Below, in pieces: positions 44,601 through 59,600 of a DNA stretch of 64,000 nucleotides. Positions within the stretch are counted from its first letter, which is position 1. Each line of letters opens with the position of its first letter. Source of the stretch: Mimachlamys varia (lineage: Eukaryota; Mollusca; Bivalvia; Pectinida; Pectinidae); contig OX392531.1 in assembly GCA_947623455.1 (NCBI GenBank), positions 58,198,139 to 58,262,138 on the forward strand. The letters are read 5' to 3'. The notes below the pieces were generated by a model that did no database searches, had not been told where the DNA came from, and was given only the letters and a program-made list of their open reading frames with translations. Both the position numbers and the translations under genes were made by a program.

Positions 44601-47600
44601 AGGCTGCTGTGACCTGATTGGCTGATTTGAACTTCAGATTGGCTGATTGCTTTCCGCATGTTTGGTAGACTTTTTACCTAAACCTCTCGCTCAGGTTCGA
44701 TCATTGGCATATTTAAGGAGTCTGCTGTGACCTGATTGGCTGATTGCTTTCCTCACGACATCTTTTGAAGGAATGATGGGATTTTGATGAAACTTGCTTG
44801 GTAGACTTATTACCTGAATCCCTCACTCAAGAACGATCATCAGCATATTCCGCACATATTTAATAAGGCTGCTCAACTGATCTCTTTCCGCACGACATCT
44901 TTTGAAGGAATGATGGGATTTGATTAAACTTGCTTGGTATACTTATTACCTAAATTCCTCGCTCAAGTTCGATCATCAGCATATTCCGCACATATTTAAT
45001 AAGGCTGCTCAACTGATCTCTTTCCGCACGACATCTTTTGAAGGAATGATAAGATTTTGATGAAACTTGCTTGGTAAAGTAAGACTTATTCCCTATACCC
45101 CTTGTTAAAGGTCAATCAGAGCATATTTAATGAGGCTGCTGTGACTTGCTTGGCTGATTGCTTTCCGCACAATATCTTTTGAAGGAAAGATAAGATTTTG
45201 ATGAAACTTGCTTGGTAGACTTATTCCCTATAGCTATATCCCTCAACAAGTTCGATCAGAGGCATATTCCGTGCATATTTAATGAAGCTGCTGTGAACTG
45301 ATTGGCTGATTGCTTTCTGCATGATATCGTTTGAAGGAACTGTCAAATTAAAATTCATGAGACTTGCTTGGAAGACTTATTACCTTACACAAGTTTATTA
45401 AGTCAGGTTTAGATGAGACTTGCATGGACCCTCCTTCCATTTCAGTTACCTCCTCTAAATATAGTTTATTGAACAGTCATAGTCTTTGTTTTACTTATCG
45501 TCAATTTATTTCTATTTTTGCAGATCTGATTAATGTAATAAATGGCTTTAATACAAAAGGGCAGAAGGTCATTGTTAAAAATAATATATATATTGAATTA
45601 TTATTCGTTGTGCTGGTTACTGTCATTGGAACTGCCGGGAATGTAGACAACTATTGGTTCTAAATGATATGCCATGTGTCTTGCTTTTATGCATAATGCC
45701 CACTTTAATGTCATGTATTTTTACGATATTTTCATGGGTGGGGGTTCTTGTCGACTTTGTTCTTCTACACATGCTTGCCAACATTTAGAAATTTCTGTCA
45801 GGTTGATATTCTGACGTAATAAAAACATCATGATGATGGTAAAGGAAATGACTCAAGCAAGTCAAATATAAAAAATATAAATAAAAAAGGCTATTTAGTT
45901 AGCTACAATGTTATTTTATTACCTTAATTTTACAAATGCCTGTTCTTTATGAATTTCGAAAAATACAAATTATTTGTATTGAAATTTGGAATATTTTCCT
46001 TCATTTTTGGTCATTGAGGGAAAATACGACACTCTTTAGTTAGGGAAAACTTCCTGTACACCAAAGTAAATCCAAGCTAAAAGATCACTCAGCACAGACT
46101 TATTAAATATTCCAGTTAACATCCATACCTGGGCTAGAGAACGTTACTGCTCCCGCCAGTGGTACTGCACCACCACCAGAAGCCCAGCAAGCTCCTCAGT
46201 CAACTACCCCCGCTGCTCCTCAGTCAACTACCCCCGCTGCTCCTCAGGAAACAGTTAGCCAGCAAGGTGTCCCTTCAGTAAGTATATAGCTGGGCCTGTT
46301 ATATTACCAGGCAGCCAGCAAGGTGTCCCTTCAGTAAGTATATAGCTGGGCCTGTTATATTACCAGATAGCCAGCAAGGTGTCCCTTCAGTAAGTATATA
46401 GCTGGCCCTGTTATATTACCAGACAGCCAGCAAGGTGTCCCTTCAGTAAGTATATAGCTGGGCCTGTTATATTACCAGCAGCCAGCAAGGTGTCCCTTCA
46501 GTAAGTATATAGCTAGGCCTGTTATATAACCAGGCAGCCAGCAAGGTGTCCCTTTAGTAAGTATATATCTAGGCCTGTTATATTACCAGCAGCCAGCAAG
46601 GTGTCCCTTCAGTAAGTATATAACTGGGCCTGTTATATTACCAGACAGCCAGCAAGGTGTCCCTTCAGTAATTATATAGCTGGGCCTGTTATATTACCAG
46701 GCAGCCAGCAAGGTGTCCCTTCAGTAAGTATATACAGTCATGTAGCTGGGCCTGTTATATTACCAGACAGCCAGCAAGGTGTCCCTTCAGTAAGTATATA
46801 GCTGGGCCTGTTATATGACCAGACAACCAACAAGGTGTCCCTTCAGTAAGTATATAGCTAGGCCTGTTAAATGACCAGACAGCCAGCAAGGTGTCCCTTC
46901 AGTAAGTATATTGCTGGGCCTGTTATATGACCAGACAACCAACAAGTGTCCCTTCAGTAAGTATTTAGCTGGGCCTGTTATATTACCAGACAACCAGCAA
47001 GGTGTCCCTTCAGTAAGTATATAGCTGGGCCTGTTATATTACCAGACAGCCAGCAAGGTGTCCCTTCAGTAAGTATATAGCTAGGCCTGTTATATTACCA
47101 GGCAGCCAGCAAGGTGTCCCTTCAGTAAGTATATAGCTGGGCCTGTTATATTACCAGGCAGCCAGCAAGGTGTCCCTTCAGTAAATATATAGCTAGGCCT
47201 GTTATATGACCAGGCTGCCAGGAAGGTGTCACTTCAGTAAGTATATAGCTGGGCCTGTTATATTACCAGACAGCCAGCAAGGTATCCTTACAGTAAGTAT
47301 ATAGCTGGGCCTGTTATATTACCAAACAGCCAGGAAGGTGTCCCTTCAGTAAGTATATAGCTGGGCCTGTTATATTACCAGACAGCCAGCAAGGTGTCCC
47401 TTCAGCAAGTATATAGCTGGGCCTGTTATATTACCAGACAGCCAGCAAGGTGTCCCTTAAGTAAGTGTATAGCTAGGCCCTGTTATATTACCAGACAGCC
47501 AGCAAGGTGTCCCTTCAGTAAGTATATAGCTGGGCCTGTTATATTACCAGACAGCCAGCAAGGTGTCCCTTCAGTAAGTATATAGCTGGGCCTGTTATAT

Positions 47601-50600
47601 GACCAGACAGCCAGCAAGGTGTCCCTTCAGTAAGTATATAGCTGGGCCTGTTATATTACCAGACAGCCAGCAAGGTGTCCCTTCAGTAATTATATAGCTG
47701 GGCCTGTTATATTACAAGACAGCCAGCAAGGTGTCCCTTCAGTAAGTATATAGCTGGGCCTGTTATATGACCAGACAGCCAGCAAGGTGTCCCTTCAGTA
47801 AGTATATAGCTGGGCCTGTTATATTACCAGACAGCCAGCAAGGTGTCCCTTCAGTAAGTATATAGCTGGACCTGTTATATTACCAGACAGCCAGCAAGGT
47901 GTCCCTTCAGTAAGTATATAACTGGGCCTGTTATATTACCAGACAATCAGCAAGGTGTCCCTTCAGTAAGTATATATACATGTAGCTGGGCCTGTTATAT
48001 GACCAGACAGCCAGCAAGGTGTTCCTTCAATAAGGGATATTGATTACGATACACCCTATTTGATAAAAATCAATAAAACCCCATAGTGAATGGATGATGA
48101 TTAAAATACCCTCTGTATGATATATTAGTGAATGGATGTTGATTAAAATACACTCCATGTTATACACTACCGGTGATACACTCCATATGATACACTCCAT
48201 GTGATACACTTCATGTGATACACTCCATATGATACACTCCATGTGATACAAACCATTTGATACACTTTGTGTGATACACTCCATATGATACACTCCATAT
48301 GATACACTCCATGTGATACAAACCATTAGATACACTTTGTGTGATACACTCCATATGATACACTCCATATGATACACTCCATGTGATACACTATGTGTGC
48401 TTCACTTCATATGATACACTCCATGTGGTACACTTTGTGTGATACACTCCATATGATACACCCCATGTGATACACTACGTGTGATACACTTCATATGATA
48501 CACTCCATGTGATACACTTTGTGTGATACACTCCATATGATACACCCCATGTGATACACTACTTGTGATACACTCCATGTGATACACTTTGTGTGATACA
48601 CTCTAGGTGATACACTACATGTGATACACTTCATATGATACACTCCATATGATACACTCCATGTGATACACTCAATGTGAGACACTCCATGTGGTGCACT
48701 ACGTGTGATACACTCCATATGATACACCCCATGTGATACACTTTGTGTGATACACTCCATATGATACACCCCATGTGATACACTACTTGTGATACACTCC
48801 ATATGATACACTCCATGTGATACACTACGTGTGATACACTCCATATGATACACCCCATGTGATACACTACGTGTGATACACTCCATATGATACACCCCAT
48901 GTGATACACTTTGTGTGATACACTCCATATGATACACCCCATGTGATACACTATGTGTGCTTCACTTCATATGATACACTCCATGTGGTACACTTTGTGT
49001 GATACACTCCATATGATACACCCCATGTGATACACTTCATATGATACACTCCATGTGATACACTTTGTGTGATACACTCTATATGATACACCTCATGTGA
49101 TACACTACGTGTGATACACTCCATATGATACACCCCATGTGATACACTACTTGTGATACACTCCATATGATACACTCAATGTGATACACTCCATTTGATA
49201 CACTCCATATGATACACTCCATATGATACACTCCATGTGATACACTCCATGTGATACTGTTGGGAATAAGGATCCGCGGCGCGATTTAGCCTTTTGATCC
49301 AGCTTGCAGTGAGAGGTAATATATCTTACAACGACATTCTTCTCGTAACATTTCTTTATTCAACTTTTTTACAAAAGATTTACACAAGGGAGACAAATGG
49401 AACAGATAAGATGTATGATTATCTCCCTTTCACCGTGGATGGTTTACATATGCATGAACAAAATAATATATATACACACCTGTATATATAACATCCCCCC
49501 CTACAAAACAAAATTGGTCCCCAATTTTGGAAAACATCCACAGAGAAAAAAAAAAAAGTAGGAGATAAGGAAAATTGTAAAATAAATTGAAACACATTTG
49601 GTAAATAGCGGTTGATTATGTGTAAATCAATTGGCACGGTCATCTTAATTAGCCTGAAACTACAGTGACACTTATGACTTTGTACTATGAAAACTATGTA
49701 GTGTATTGGAATATAAGGTATTATTTGACTAACATCAATCCTTAACCAGCGAGATGTGGAACTCTAATATGTATACTGTTCAGTTACAGAAAATATTTCA
49801 TTTTCTTATCGATAAGACATGAAGAACTTATTGTTCAAACTTCATACACACTCACATTCTTACTTGCAAAATCTGGTACCAAGAATCTAAAACTTGCATA
49901 CACCTTAACAACATGTTCAGAACAAAAGTCATAATCTAGTCTCATCAACACCACATTTTTCTGGATAGTAAATCCAACATAGCTATTTGGAATTTCATCA
50001 AGTACAGCAAGATATCACTATTAGCAGTAGTTAAATGTAGGCAATTAATATTTCATGGTATGGGAATAAGAATATAATTCCAGCATAATTCAATTTCGTA
50101 AAGAATTCAATCCATGTAAATGCCATACAATTTATCTGATCAATTAGGATTATTCATTATAATAACACTGAACAATCTCCAAAATGGAATAACTCGAGAA
50201 AACTCATGAACTATGATAACAATAAACTGCAAGCTATATAAACAATGTAATGATTAATGTGTATACAAATAACACATCAAAATTATCAATGAAGGAGAAC
50301 GATTAAATCTGTATAAAGTACCTTATTCATGAAATGACACAAAATTGACCATTAATTGAAAATGAGATCAAGAATTGCAAGGTCAAAGATATAATTTGTT
50401 CATAAAAAATTTGACCATTACTTGAAAATGAGATCAAGAATTGCAAGGTCAAAGATTTGATTTGTTCATGAAATAATGGTTATTAAATTTGATATAATTC
50501 ATTAAGGAATTTTATCTTGCATGTATGAAACAGATTTTAACAGACTTAAAAGTTCATAATATTTGACTTAGAATATCCATCACTGGAAGATCCACAAAAC

Positions 50601-53600
50601 ACATCTTCAAAGGTCCCATTTAGTGGAGGAACTACATTATAAGTTCATTTTACATATTATCATACAAACGGCGGTGGCTTCACTTGGATGGCCTTAAGTG
50701 CCTTCTGGTTAAGTGAGGATGGCCTAACCCAGATAGCATTTTGAGCTGGTTCTCCACACAACTGAACTAAGTACATTGCACCACCATCCTCCCGCTTTTG
50801 AGCAAGAACACGTTTGATTTTGTGATAGCCATCATTATCAGAGGAAAGCGATGAATGTGTATCTGCTACAGGCGTCAAGTGATCACTATCTCGGAAACGT
50901 AGAGGTTTCTGACGAACACGAGATGGACGAATGATCGGGGGTAAAGCCACAGAAGAATTGTCAGTTGAACTCTGTGGGGAATTGTCACTATCCGATACTG
51001 AATGTTTATCAGAGTTCAGTTCTGAAGACTCAGCAGACATCTCTCCCTGAACACCAGAGGTCTGCACACCCACTTCCTCTGTTGCAACGGATCGATTTGA
51101 GGTGGTGACTGCGAAAAAAGAGTCTGGTGTTGGCTGTCGGACATATGCGATATTCAACCGGTCTACATGAATAGGTGTTGGTAGTGTATGTTTGGTAAGG
51201 GGGTCCATTAAAATTACCATGTGCGAAGACTGAATTGTCTGAACGACATAAGGTCCAACATACTGATACTTCAGCTTCTGACCGACACCCGTTGGTGGTT
51301 TGTGTAGAAAGACTTAGTCATATTCTGACAGTACCAATGGCTTTGTATTAGCATTTGCCCTTTCTAACATGTTTGCCTGAGCATGTAAGATATTGGATTT
51401 CATTTCCGTACGAATGACTTCCAGTCGGTTTGCTTGAGTCTTCATAAACGAATGCATATTCGGAGGAAGGGTTTTAAAGTCTGGTGGGGTAATGTGACTT
51501 GAAAGTGGGTATTTTGGCCGCTGACCGTATAACACCTCAAATGCCGAATATCCTGTTGACGCATTGACCGACATATTCATTGCAAAAGTCACTGACGACA
51601 AGACCACCTCCCAATTTGTCCGACCCTTGTTCATGTAAGGTTAAGTTTGGCAGCAATCGTTGCATGAGTTCGCTCACAAGCACCCAAACAATGGTGCACA
51701 AAGCTAGGTGTGAACTCCTGCTTAATATCAAGTAGACGACAGAGCTCCCTAGTGACCTTTCCTGTGAATTCTGTTCCACGGTCAGAGATCAAAGTATTAC
51801 ACACTCCAAATGTTGTGAACATAGTAAACAATGCAGATGCCACAGTTAAAGAATCATCACTTGCCATTGATATGGTATAGATGTAACGACTAAACATGTC
51901 CACAGCAGTGAGCACGTACGATTTTCCTGACGGAGTAAGAGGTAAGGGACCAAAGCTATCGACCTGCCAGACTTGGAATGGCTCACTTGGTGTTGGGTAG
52001 GCAATGATACCATTCTTGGTATGACTCTGAGTAAGTTTCCTTTGTTGACATTCCACACAGGAACGAGTAAAGTCAGATACTATACTGGCCATTTTAGGGA
52101 AGAAATAGCTCTCCTTGATTTTATCCAAAGTGTCGGTGATGCCTCCATGTCCTCCCATAGGACTATCATGATAAATGTGCAACACAGTAGACACGAAGGT
52201 TTGAGGGAGCGCGAGTTGAAATTTACTCATATCCTTGGTTCGAACAGCCTTACTCACCCGAGAATGATATAGCACCAAATCCATCAAGATAAAGTCCGCA
52301 CTTTTGAGTAAGACACTTCGTGCATCTTTTTGCGATTCTGGTAAGGTACCATCCTGTAAATATACGTATATTGAGTGGAATTCTGGGTCTGCCCTTTGTA
52401 GATTACCCATCTCTGTGTTAGTTTTCCCAAACAGTTCAAACGATGACCGGGAATTGGAGCCTTCCCCTATGGAATCACCTGGCTGAACAGTTGCAGTGTC
52501 TGTTTCGCTAAGTTGTACATCCGATTCTGAATGCCATGAATCTAAGTTAGTTGTAGACTTGTCTCTCTCCACTGGATGACGATCATGCACACTACTTCCT
52601 TCATCAAAATTGGAACTGTCTATATCAGTAGTAAACAGGTATTTCATTTCACTAGAGCTGTCTTTATCAGTAGACTGAAGATATTTGTCACACATAACAC
52701 TGTCTATATCAGTAGACTGAAGTTCTGTTTCATCAAGCACATTGTCTACATCAGTGGATAAATTGTATTTGTCACGATTACTGTCTCTGTCAGTAGAGGT
52801 GTACAATGTACCAACAGTAGATGGTGAACCCTCATCAACACTGGGGTTCAAGTTCATTGTAGTACGACAACCCTCATCATCAACACTGGGGTTCAAGTTC
52901 ATTGTAGTACGACAACCCTCATCATCAACACTGGGGTTCAAGTTCATTGTAGTACGACAACCCTCATCATCAACACTGGGGTTCAAGTTCATTGTAGTAC
53001 GACAACCCTCATCAGCAACACTGGGGTTCAAGTTCATTGAAGTACGACAACCCTCAGCAACAACACTAGGGTTTGAGTTCTTTGAAGTATGACATGAAAT
53101 CCGTTTAGAGCGTTTTACACATTTTCGATTTTTAGCACTAACCACATCCTCTTCAGTGTCAGCATCATAGTCATAGAGGGGGTCTGGCAAAAGCACACTA
53201 GGCATGGCTGGCATAACAATGTTGTTTGTTTGTAGTGGCCTATCCCGAAGAAGATTACTAAGGCTATAACCATCAGGTAGAGTAATGGCAGGAACCTTTT
53301 CCACTACCGATGGAAAATGGGGATCAGAATTGTCGGGACTTGAATCCATAACTTCCAATTTGTCTGCAGGGTGACACCTGGAAAGGGCGTCTGGCACAAC
53401 CATCTGTTTGGCAGGTTTATATGTTATTTCCACGTCAAACTGTTGAAGTATGGCGACCCATCGTTCGTAAATTGCACCCTTTAGCCGATTCTGCAGAAGT
53501 GGGCGTAGCGCCTGATGATCACACTCAACAAGAACATGAGTTCCTCTGACATATGACGAACAATCAGTGACCGCTGTGACGACACCTAAAAGTTCAAGTT

Positions 53601-56600
53601 TGGTAGGTCCATATGACTGTTGCCATTTATTGAGGCCTTTCGATCCGAAGCGAACAACGTGTGATGATCCATCATAAACCTGGTATAACATGTAACCTAT
53701 TCCTTTACTAGATGTGTCTACTGCACAATGTTCTGATGTCCATGAAAATTTCACACCCTTCTTTAAAAGCAGATACAATGGTGATGCTATGACACTATAA
53801 TTGGGTATAAATTTCCGAAACCAGTTCAGAAGACCTAGTGCACGTTTCAATTCCTTAGCGTTCTTTGGTGAAGGATAATGTTCAATGCAGGCAACTCTGT
53901 CTGCTGGTGGCCGTATACCGTGTTGTGAAATCTCATGCCCCAAGAACACACACTTATCGACACCAAACTGACACTTTTTAGGCCCAAGTTTCAAGCCTGC
54001 TTGGCGAAATCTGTTCAAAACATTGTTAATATCAATAATATGTTGTTCAAATGTAGGGGAAGTAATTAGAACATCATCAAGATAACATAATACAGACTTA
54101 AATGTAAGACCTTGCAACACTTTGTCCATTAACATTTGAAAACTATTTGGTGCCGTTTTTAAACCCATGGGTAACCTCAAAAACTTGTAGGTACCATAAC
54201 ATGTGTTAAATGCTGTGTACTGTGATGAACGTTCAGATATACCCATCTGGAAAAATCCAGAACTCATGTCAATGGAAGTGATATAGCGAGGAACAGACTT
54301 TGTAAAAGATTCCGTAAGATCTTGTATGTCAGGAATATTATACCTAAAATCCTGAGTTTGTGAATTCAAAAATCTAAAATCACAGCAAAATCTGTAGCTA
54401 CGTAAGTGACTTTCTTTGGTACCCTGCAACACATCTGACCCTGGTTTCTTACGTTTAGCAACTAGTACAATAGGGCTAGTGATGGGAACACTTTCACTCT
54501 CACTGACAGGGGCAATAACTCCCTGTTGTAACAGCTCATCTAACTGTGTACGTAGAACATCCTTTTTATCAGGAGGCAGGCGATAAGGCCTTTGATGTTT
54601 ACTCACAAAGCCTGGTATAAGATGAATCTCATGTTCAACTAATTTGCTATAACCCAAGTTAGGATTCGCATCTGTGACAAAAACATCTTTGTTATCATAT
54701 ATACACTTGTTAATGTCTTTCACCTGAGTTTCTGACAAATTATCACCTATTGAAAAAATTGAACAAAACTTTTCAAAATTTGAACTATTTGGTTCATCAA
54801 CATCAGCAGTACTTTCAGCACTTTGACCTGGTTGTACATTGTTACAGTACGCCTTTTCAACATTTTTCATAGGTAAAATACAGTAGTCCTCATCTACTAA
54901 TACAAAATCTGCAACCACCGTACCTTTGTAAATATGAATAGGAGCATTAGTAGGGTTTATCAACCTCAAAGGTATAGCACGATGACAAGGTATGGTGCTG
55001 ACTGATTTTGCGAGCAGTAGGCCTGACTTCAAAAAACATTTGCTGGCATGTGAGATACCTTGTAGCCCTGCTAACGTGTTCTTAGGTATTTTTCCCTGAA
55101 TGATTAGTTCAGTGTTGGGTGGCACCTCGAAAGACCTTGAACATTTGACCTTGACCTTTTTCTTTGTGTTGCCCAAGGCAGAGTAGGTACCTTTACAAAA
55201 GTCAATAACAATTCCCTTTGTCATCATGTAGCCAGTACCAACAATAAAAGGGTGAGAGGTGTTTTCTAGCAAATGTACATGAAAAGTATGTGTACCATAA
55301 GGTGTGCGACCCTTGACTCTGGCTGTACCAAACACATGTACCAAATTGTTATTGGCAACCAAAACAGATGTATTTGAAACAGTGACAGGACCTTTACAAA
55401 CCTGAGGTAAATTATCAAAAAAAGATTTTGACATGACCGTGATGCTAGAGCCAGAATCCAGGAGAGCAGCTACCTTTACTGATTTAAAATCTACAGGATA
55501 ATACATAAATTTTGCTTTCTGTCCACATGTAACCTCTGGTAATTCACCATCAGAAAATGAAGTAGAATCTGATGTGTTATCAGAAATGTCAGTCTGGATC
55601 GAGTCACAATCATCAGAACTATTCAACCGCTCATGATAAAGTTTCTCACGCCATGGTAACGGGGAGGGACTACGATGTCGCGGAGACGCGCGGTTTATCG
55701 TCCGTCCGAGGGAACGCGCCGGTCTGTCCTCGGAGGATTCCGGTTTCCCGAATGAAACCATGAACAGTCAGTAGCAGGGTGGCCCATCTGACAGCAAAGC
55801 TGACACTGTAATGGTGGCTGTGACGGACCATTGCGCGACCAACAACAATCTCTCTGTATGTGGCCTGCACCACCACAGCTGTAGCAAGGTTTGTCAGATA
55901 GTTGTTGAGGACGGTTTACTGGGAGGGAAGGCGGAGCAGGATGTAGTCTAGCAGTGTCTACCACCAACTGTTCTACAACAGATGACAAATGATTCACTTC
56001 CTCTGCAAGGGACCTAGAGTTCTGGGAGTTCTCCAAGGTGGTTGGCAATTGTCTATAACCCCAGGCCTCCCCAGTCCTTGCCACTTGGAGTGTCTCTTTA
56101 AATGATGTGCAGCGGGACAGTTGTACAAACATCGCCAACTTAGGGGGTAGCCCTTCAATGAATTTATTGATCATATCTCGTTCCGGCTTCAACAGTTTGT
56201 GACCTTTCTCCCAAATTTGTGAATGAAAATCTTCTATCAACTGAGTAGGGCCAAGTCTCAAGGAATCAAAAACTGCTGACTCTCTGATTAAAGATGGGTC
56301 AAGGGCAGAAATATTGATATATTGCGCCCGGAAGTCTGCTTCAATAGATTTCCATGAAAACTTGGAGACGTCAGAAAGCTGATTATACCACACAAGTGCT
56401 GGTCCAACCAAATGTAGATGAAAAGCGGCAATGGTACGTTGAGTGTCAGACACTAGTCCATTAAAGATGACATAAGACTCGAATTCTTTAAGGAATTTCT
56501 CCCCGCATTCATGTGAATAGCCTCCAAATTTTTTCAATGTAACACTGTCAGTTGGAAGAACGACTGAGGGTTGCGAGGAAATCTGTCGCTCCTCCATGCG

Positions 56601-59600
56601 ATGGACAATATCCCGTAATGGTCTATATCCCGCCGGATATGGGGTGGACCCGGGTTGCGTAGAAATATTCCGCTGGGGCTGAATTGGTTTGGAAGTGCTG
56701 AAGTGGTCAACTGCTTCTGTATTCACATTATATAGTGGCCCATAATAGTCTGGAGTAGGCATGGTAGGAGTCTTGGGTGTTGTAAAAAGCTTACGGCCCA
56801 AATTGTAACAGTCACTGAAAGGAGCACTGAGCAGTGGATTAGAATTAGGAGAATTCATTTTGAGGGAAAAAAGTTATTTCTGTTCCTCACGTTGTATTTA
56901 ATCCCATATATGATAACGGTGCAGCAACACTAATAGCAAATACAACACGAAGTCCAAAAAATAGTAGATGACATCACCGTCATAAATTGTTTACAAATAA
57001 TGCATGGAGGCCGCCATCTTGTCGGTCACGTGAACGATTCCCAAAAAAATCACGTGGTCCAGAAAGGTAATGCGCACTTATTAGTTCGGCAAATAGGCCT
57101 ACTAAACACATCTGATATATATATAACGAATGTCACAAAGATCGCTAAGTAGAATGCATCAAATGTCACAAATGTTAAATGAAATGGCAATTCACAATTT
57201 TACTGGAACATATATGATAAAGTCTACGCCAACAAAACCATGTGCCGATGTGCGGCAAATTTGGACCGCCGCCATTTTCCCACTCGAAATCGAGCATCAC
57301 CTCTAAAAGTTCATATATAGAACACGATCGCCAAACAGTTGACCGAACGAAATTGTCGGAACGTCGTTTGTATCTTTGGGATTCTCCACCATGTTGGGAA
57401 TAAGGATCCGCGGCGCGATTTAGCCTTTTGATCCAGCTTGCAGTGAGAGGCAATATATCTTACAACGACATTCTTCTCGTAACATTTCTTTATTCAACTT
57501 TTTTACAAAAGATTTACACAAGGGAGACAAATGGAACAGATAAGATGTATGATTATCTCCCTTTCACCGTGGATGGTTTACATATGCATGAACAAAATAA
57601 TATATATACACACCTGTATATATAACAATACACTCCATGTGATACACTTTGTGTGATACACTCCATATGATACACTCCATATGATACACTCCATGTGATA
57701 CACTCCCATGTGATACACTCCATGTGATACACTTTGTGTGATACACTCCATATGATACACTCCATGTGATACACTGTGTGATACACTCCATATGATACAC
57801 TCCATGTGATACACTTTGTGTGATACACTCGATATGATACACTCCATATGATACACTCCATGTGATACACTATGTGTGATACACTCCATGTGATACACTC
57901 CATATGATACACTCCATGTGATACACTCCCATGTGATACACTCCATGTGGTACACTCCATGTGATACAGTCCATGTGATACACTCCATGTGATACACTCC
58001 ATATCATACACTCCATGTGATACACTATGTGTGATACACTCCATGTGATACACTCCATATGATACACTCCATGTGATACACTCCCATGTGATACACTCCA
58101 TGTGATACACTCCATGTGATACAGTCCATGTGATACACTCCATGTGATACACTCCATATGATACACTCCATATGATACAATCCATGTGATACACTTTGTG
58201 TGATACACTCCATATGATACACTCCATGTGATACACTTTGTGTGATACACTCCATATGATACACTCCATGTGATACACTCCATATGATACACTCCATGTG
58301 GTACAATCCATGTGATACAGTCCATGTGATACAGTCCATGTGATACACTCCATGTGGTACAATCCATGTGATACACTCCATGTGATACACTTTGTGTGAT
58401 ACACTCCATATGATACACTCCATGTGATACACTCCCATGTGATACACTCCATGTGGTACAATCCATGTGATACAGTCCATGTGATACAGTCCATGTGATA
58501 CACTCCATGTGGTACAATCCATGTGATACAGTCCATGTGATACACTCCATGTGATACACTCCATGTGATACACTTTGTGTGATACACTCCATATGATACA
58601 CTCCATGTGATACACTTTGTGTGATACACTCCATATGATACACTCCATGTGATACACTCCATATGATACACTCCATGTGGTACAATCCATGTGATACAGT
58701 CCATGTGATACAGTCCATGTGATACACTCCATGTGGTACAATCCATGTGATACACTCCATGTGATACACTTTGTGTGATACACTCCATATGATACACTCC
58801 ATGTGATACACTCCCATGTGATACACTCCATGTGGTACAATCCATGTGATACAGTCCATGTGATACAGTCCATGTGATACACTCCATGTGGTACAATCCA
58901 TGTGATACAGTCCATGTGATACACTCCATGTGATACACTCCATGTGATACACTTTGTGTGATACACTCCATATGATACACTCCATATGATACACTCCATA
59001 TGATACACTCCATGTGATACACTCCATGTGATACACTCCATGTGATACACTTCATATGATACACTCCATGTGATACACTCCATGTGATACACTTCATATG
59101 ATACACTCCATGTGATACACTCCATATGATACACTCCATGTGATACACTCCATATGATACACTCCATGTGATACACTCCATATGATACACTCCATGTGAT
59201 ACACTCCATGTGATACACTCCATATGATACACTTCATATGATACACTCCATGTGATACACTCCATGTGATACACTCCATGTGATACACTCCATATGATAC
59301 ACTCCATGTGATACACTCCATATGATACACTCCATGTGATACACTCCATGTGATACACTCCATGTGATACACTCCATGTGATACACTACATGTGATACAC
59401 TCCATATGATACACTTCATATGATACACTCCATGTGATACACTCCATGTGATACACTCCATGTGATACACTCCATGTGATACACTCCATGTTATACACGG
59501 GATCACACTCCATGTGATACACTCCATGTGATACACTCCATGTGATACACTACATGTGAAACACTATGTGTGATACACTCCATGTGATACACTCCATGTG

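Larger units (their letters stand above)
49258..57627 (-). mobile_element. Ty3/Gypsy LTR retrotransposon, full-length, recent, antisense in WASHC3 intron 3
   Basis: This 8.37-kb element has two 236-bp LTRs that differ at one position (t/c near 49317 and 57451), which indicates recent insertion. Read on the minus strand it has the 5' LTR (57627-57392), a primer-binding site starting TGGTGGAGAATCCC directly after it, gag, pol, a 1.2-kb non-coding 3' region, a polypurine tract (the tccccccc at 49494) and the 3' LTR (49493-49258). Both sides carry ATAC, a 4-bp target duplication inside the 14-bp satellite. The pol frame is interrupted, so this copy is probably not autonomous. Confidence 0.93.

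Noticed and set aside
45364..45663. 99-codon plus-strand ORF in WASHC3 intron 2
   Set aside because: No family resemblance; it starts within a diverged tandem repeat and runs into unique intron, and splicing evidence from WASHC3 makes it intronic.
51973..55763. Plus-strand ORFs opposite pol (for example 52742-53092)
   Set aside because: These are antisense shadows of the pol frame, the longest being the complement of the 45-bp coding repeats.
57553..59358. 601-codon minus-strand ORF (YHMECITWSV repeats) and its overlapping companions at 57870-60932
   Set aside because: The ORFs are translations of the 14-bp satellite in several frames at once, with no stop in the unit. No start context, no family and no composition typical of a protein.
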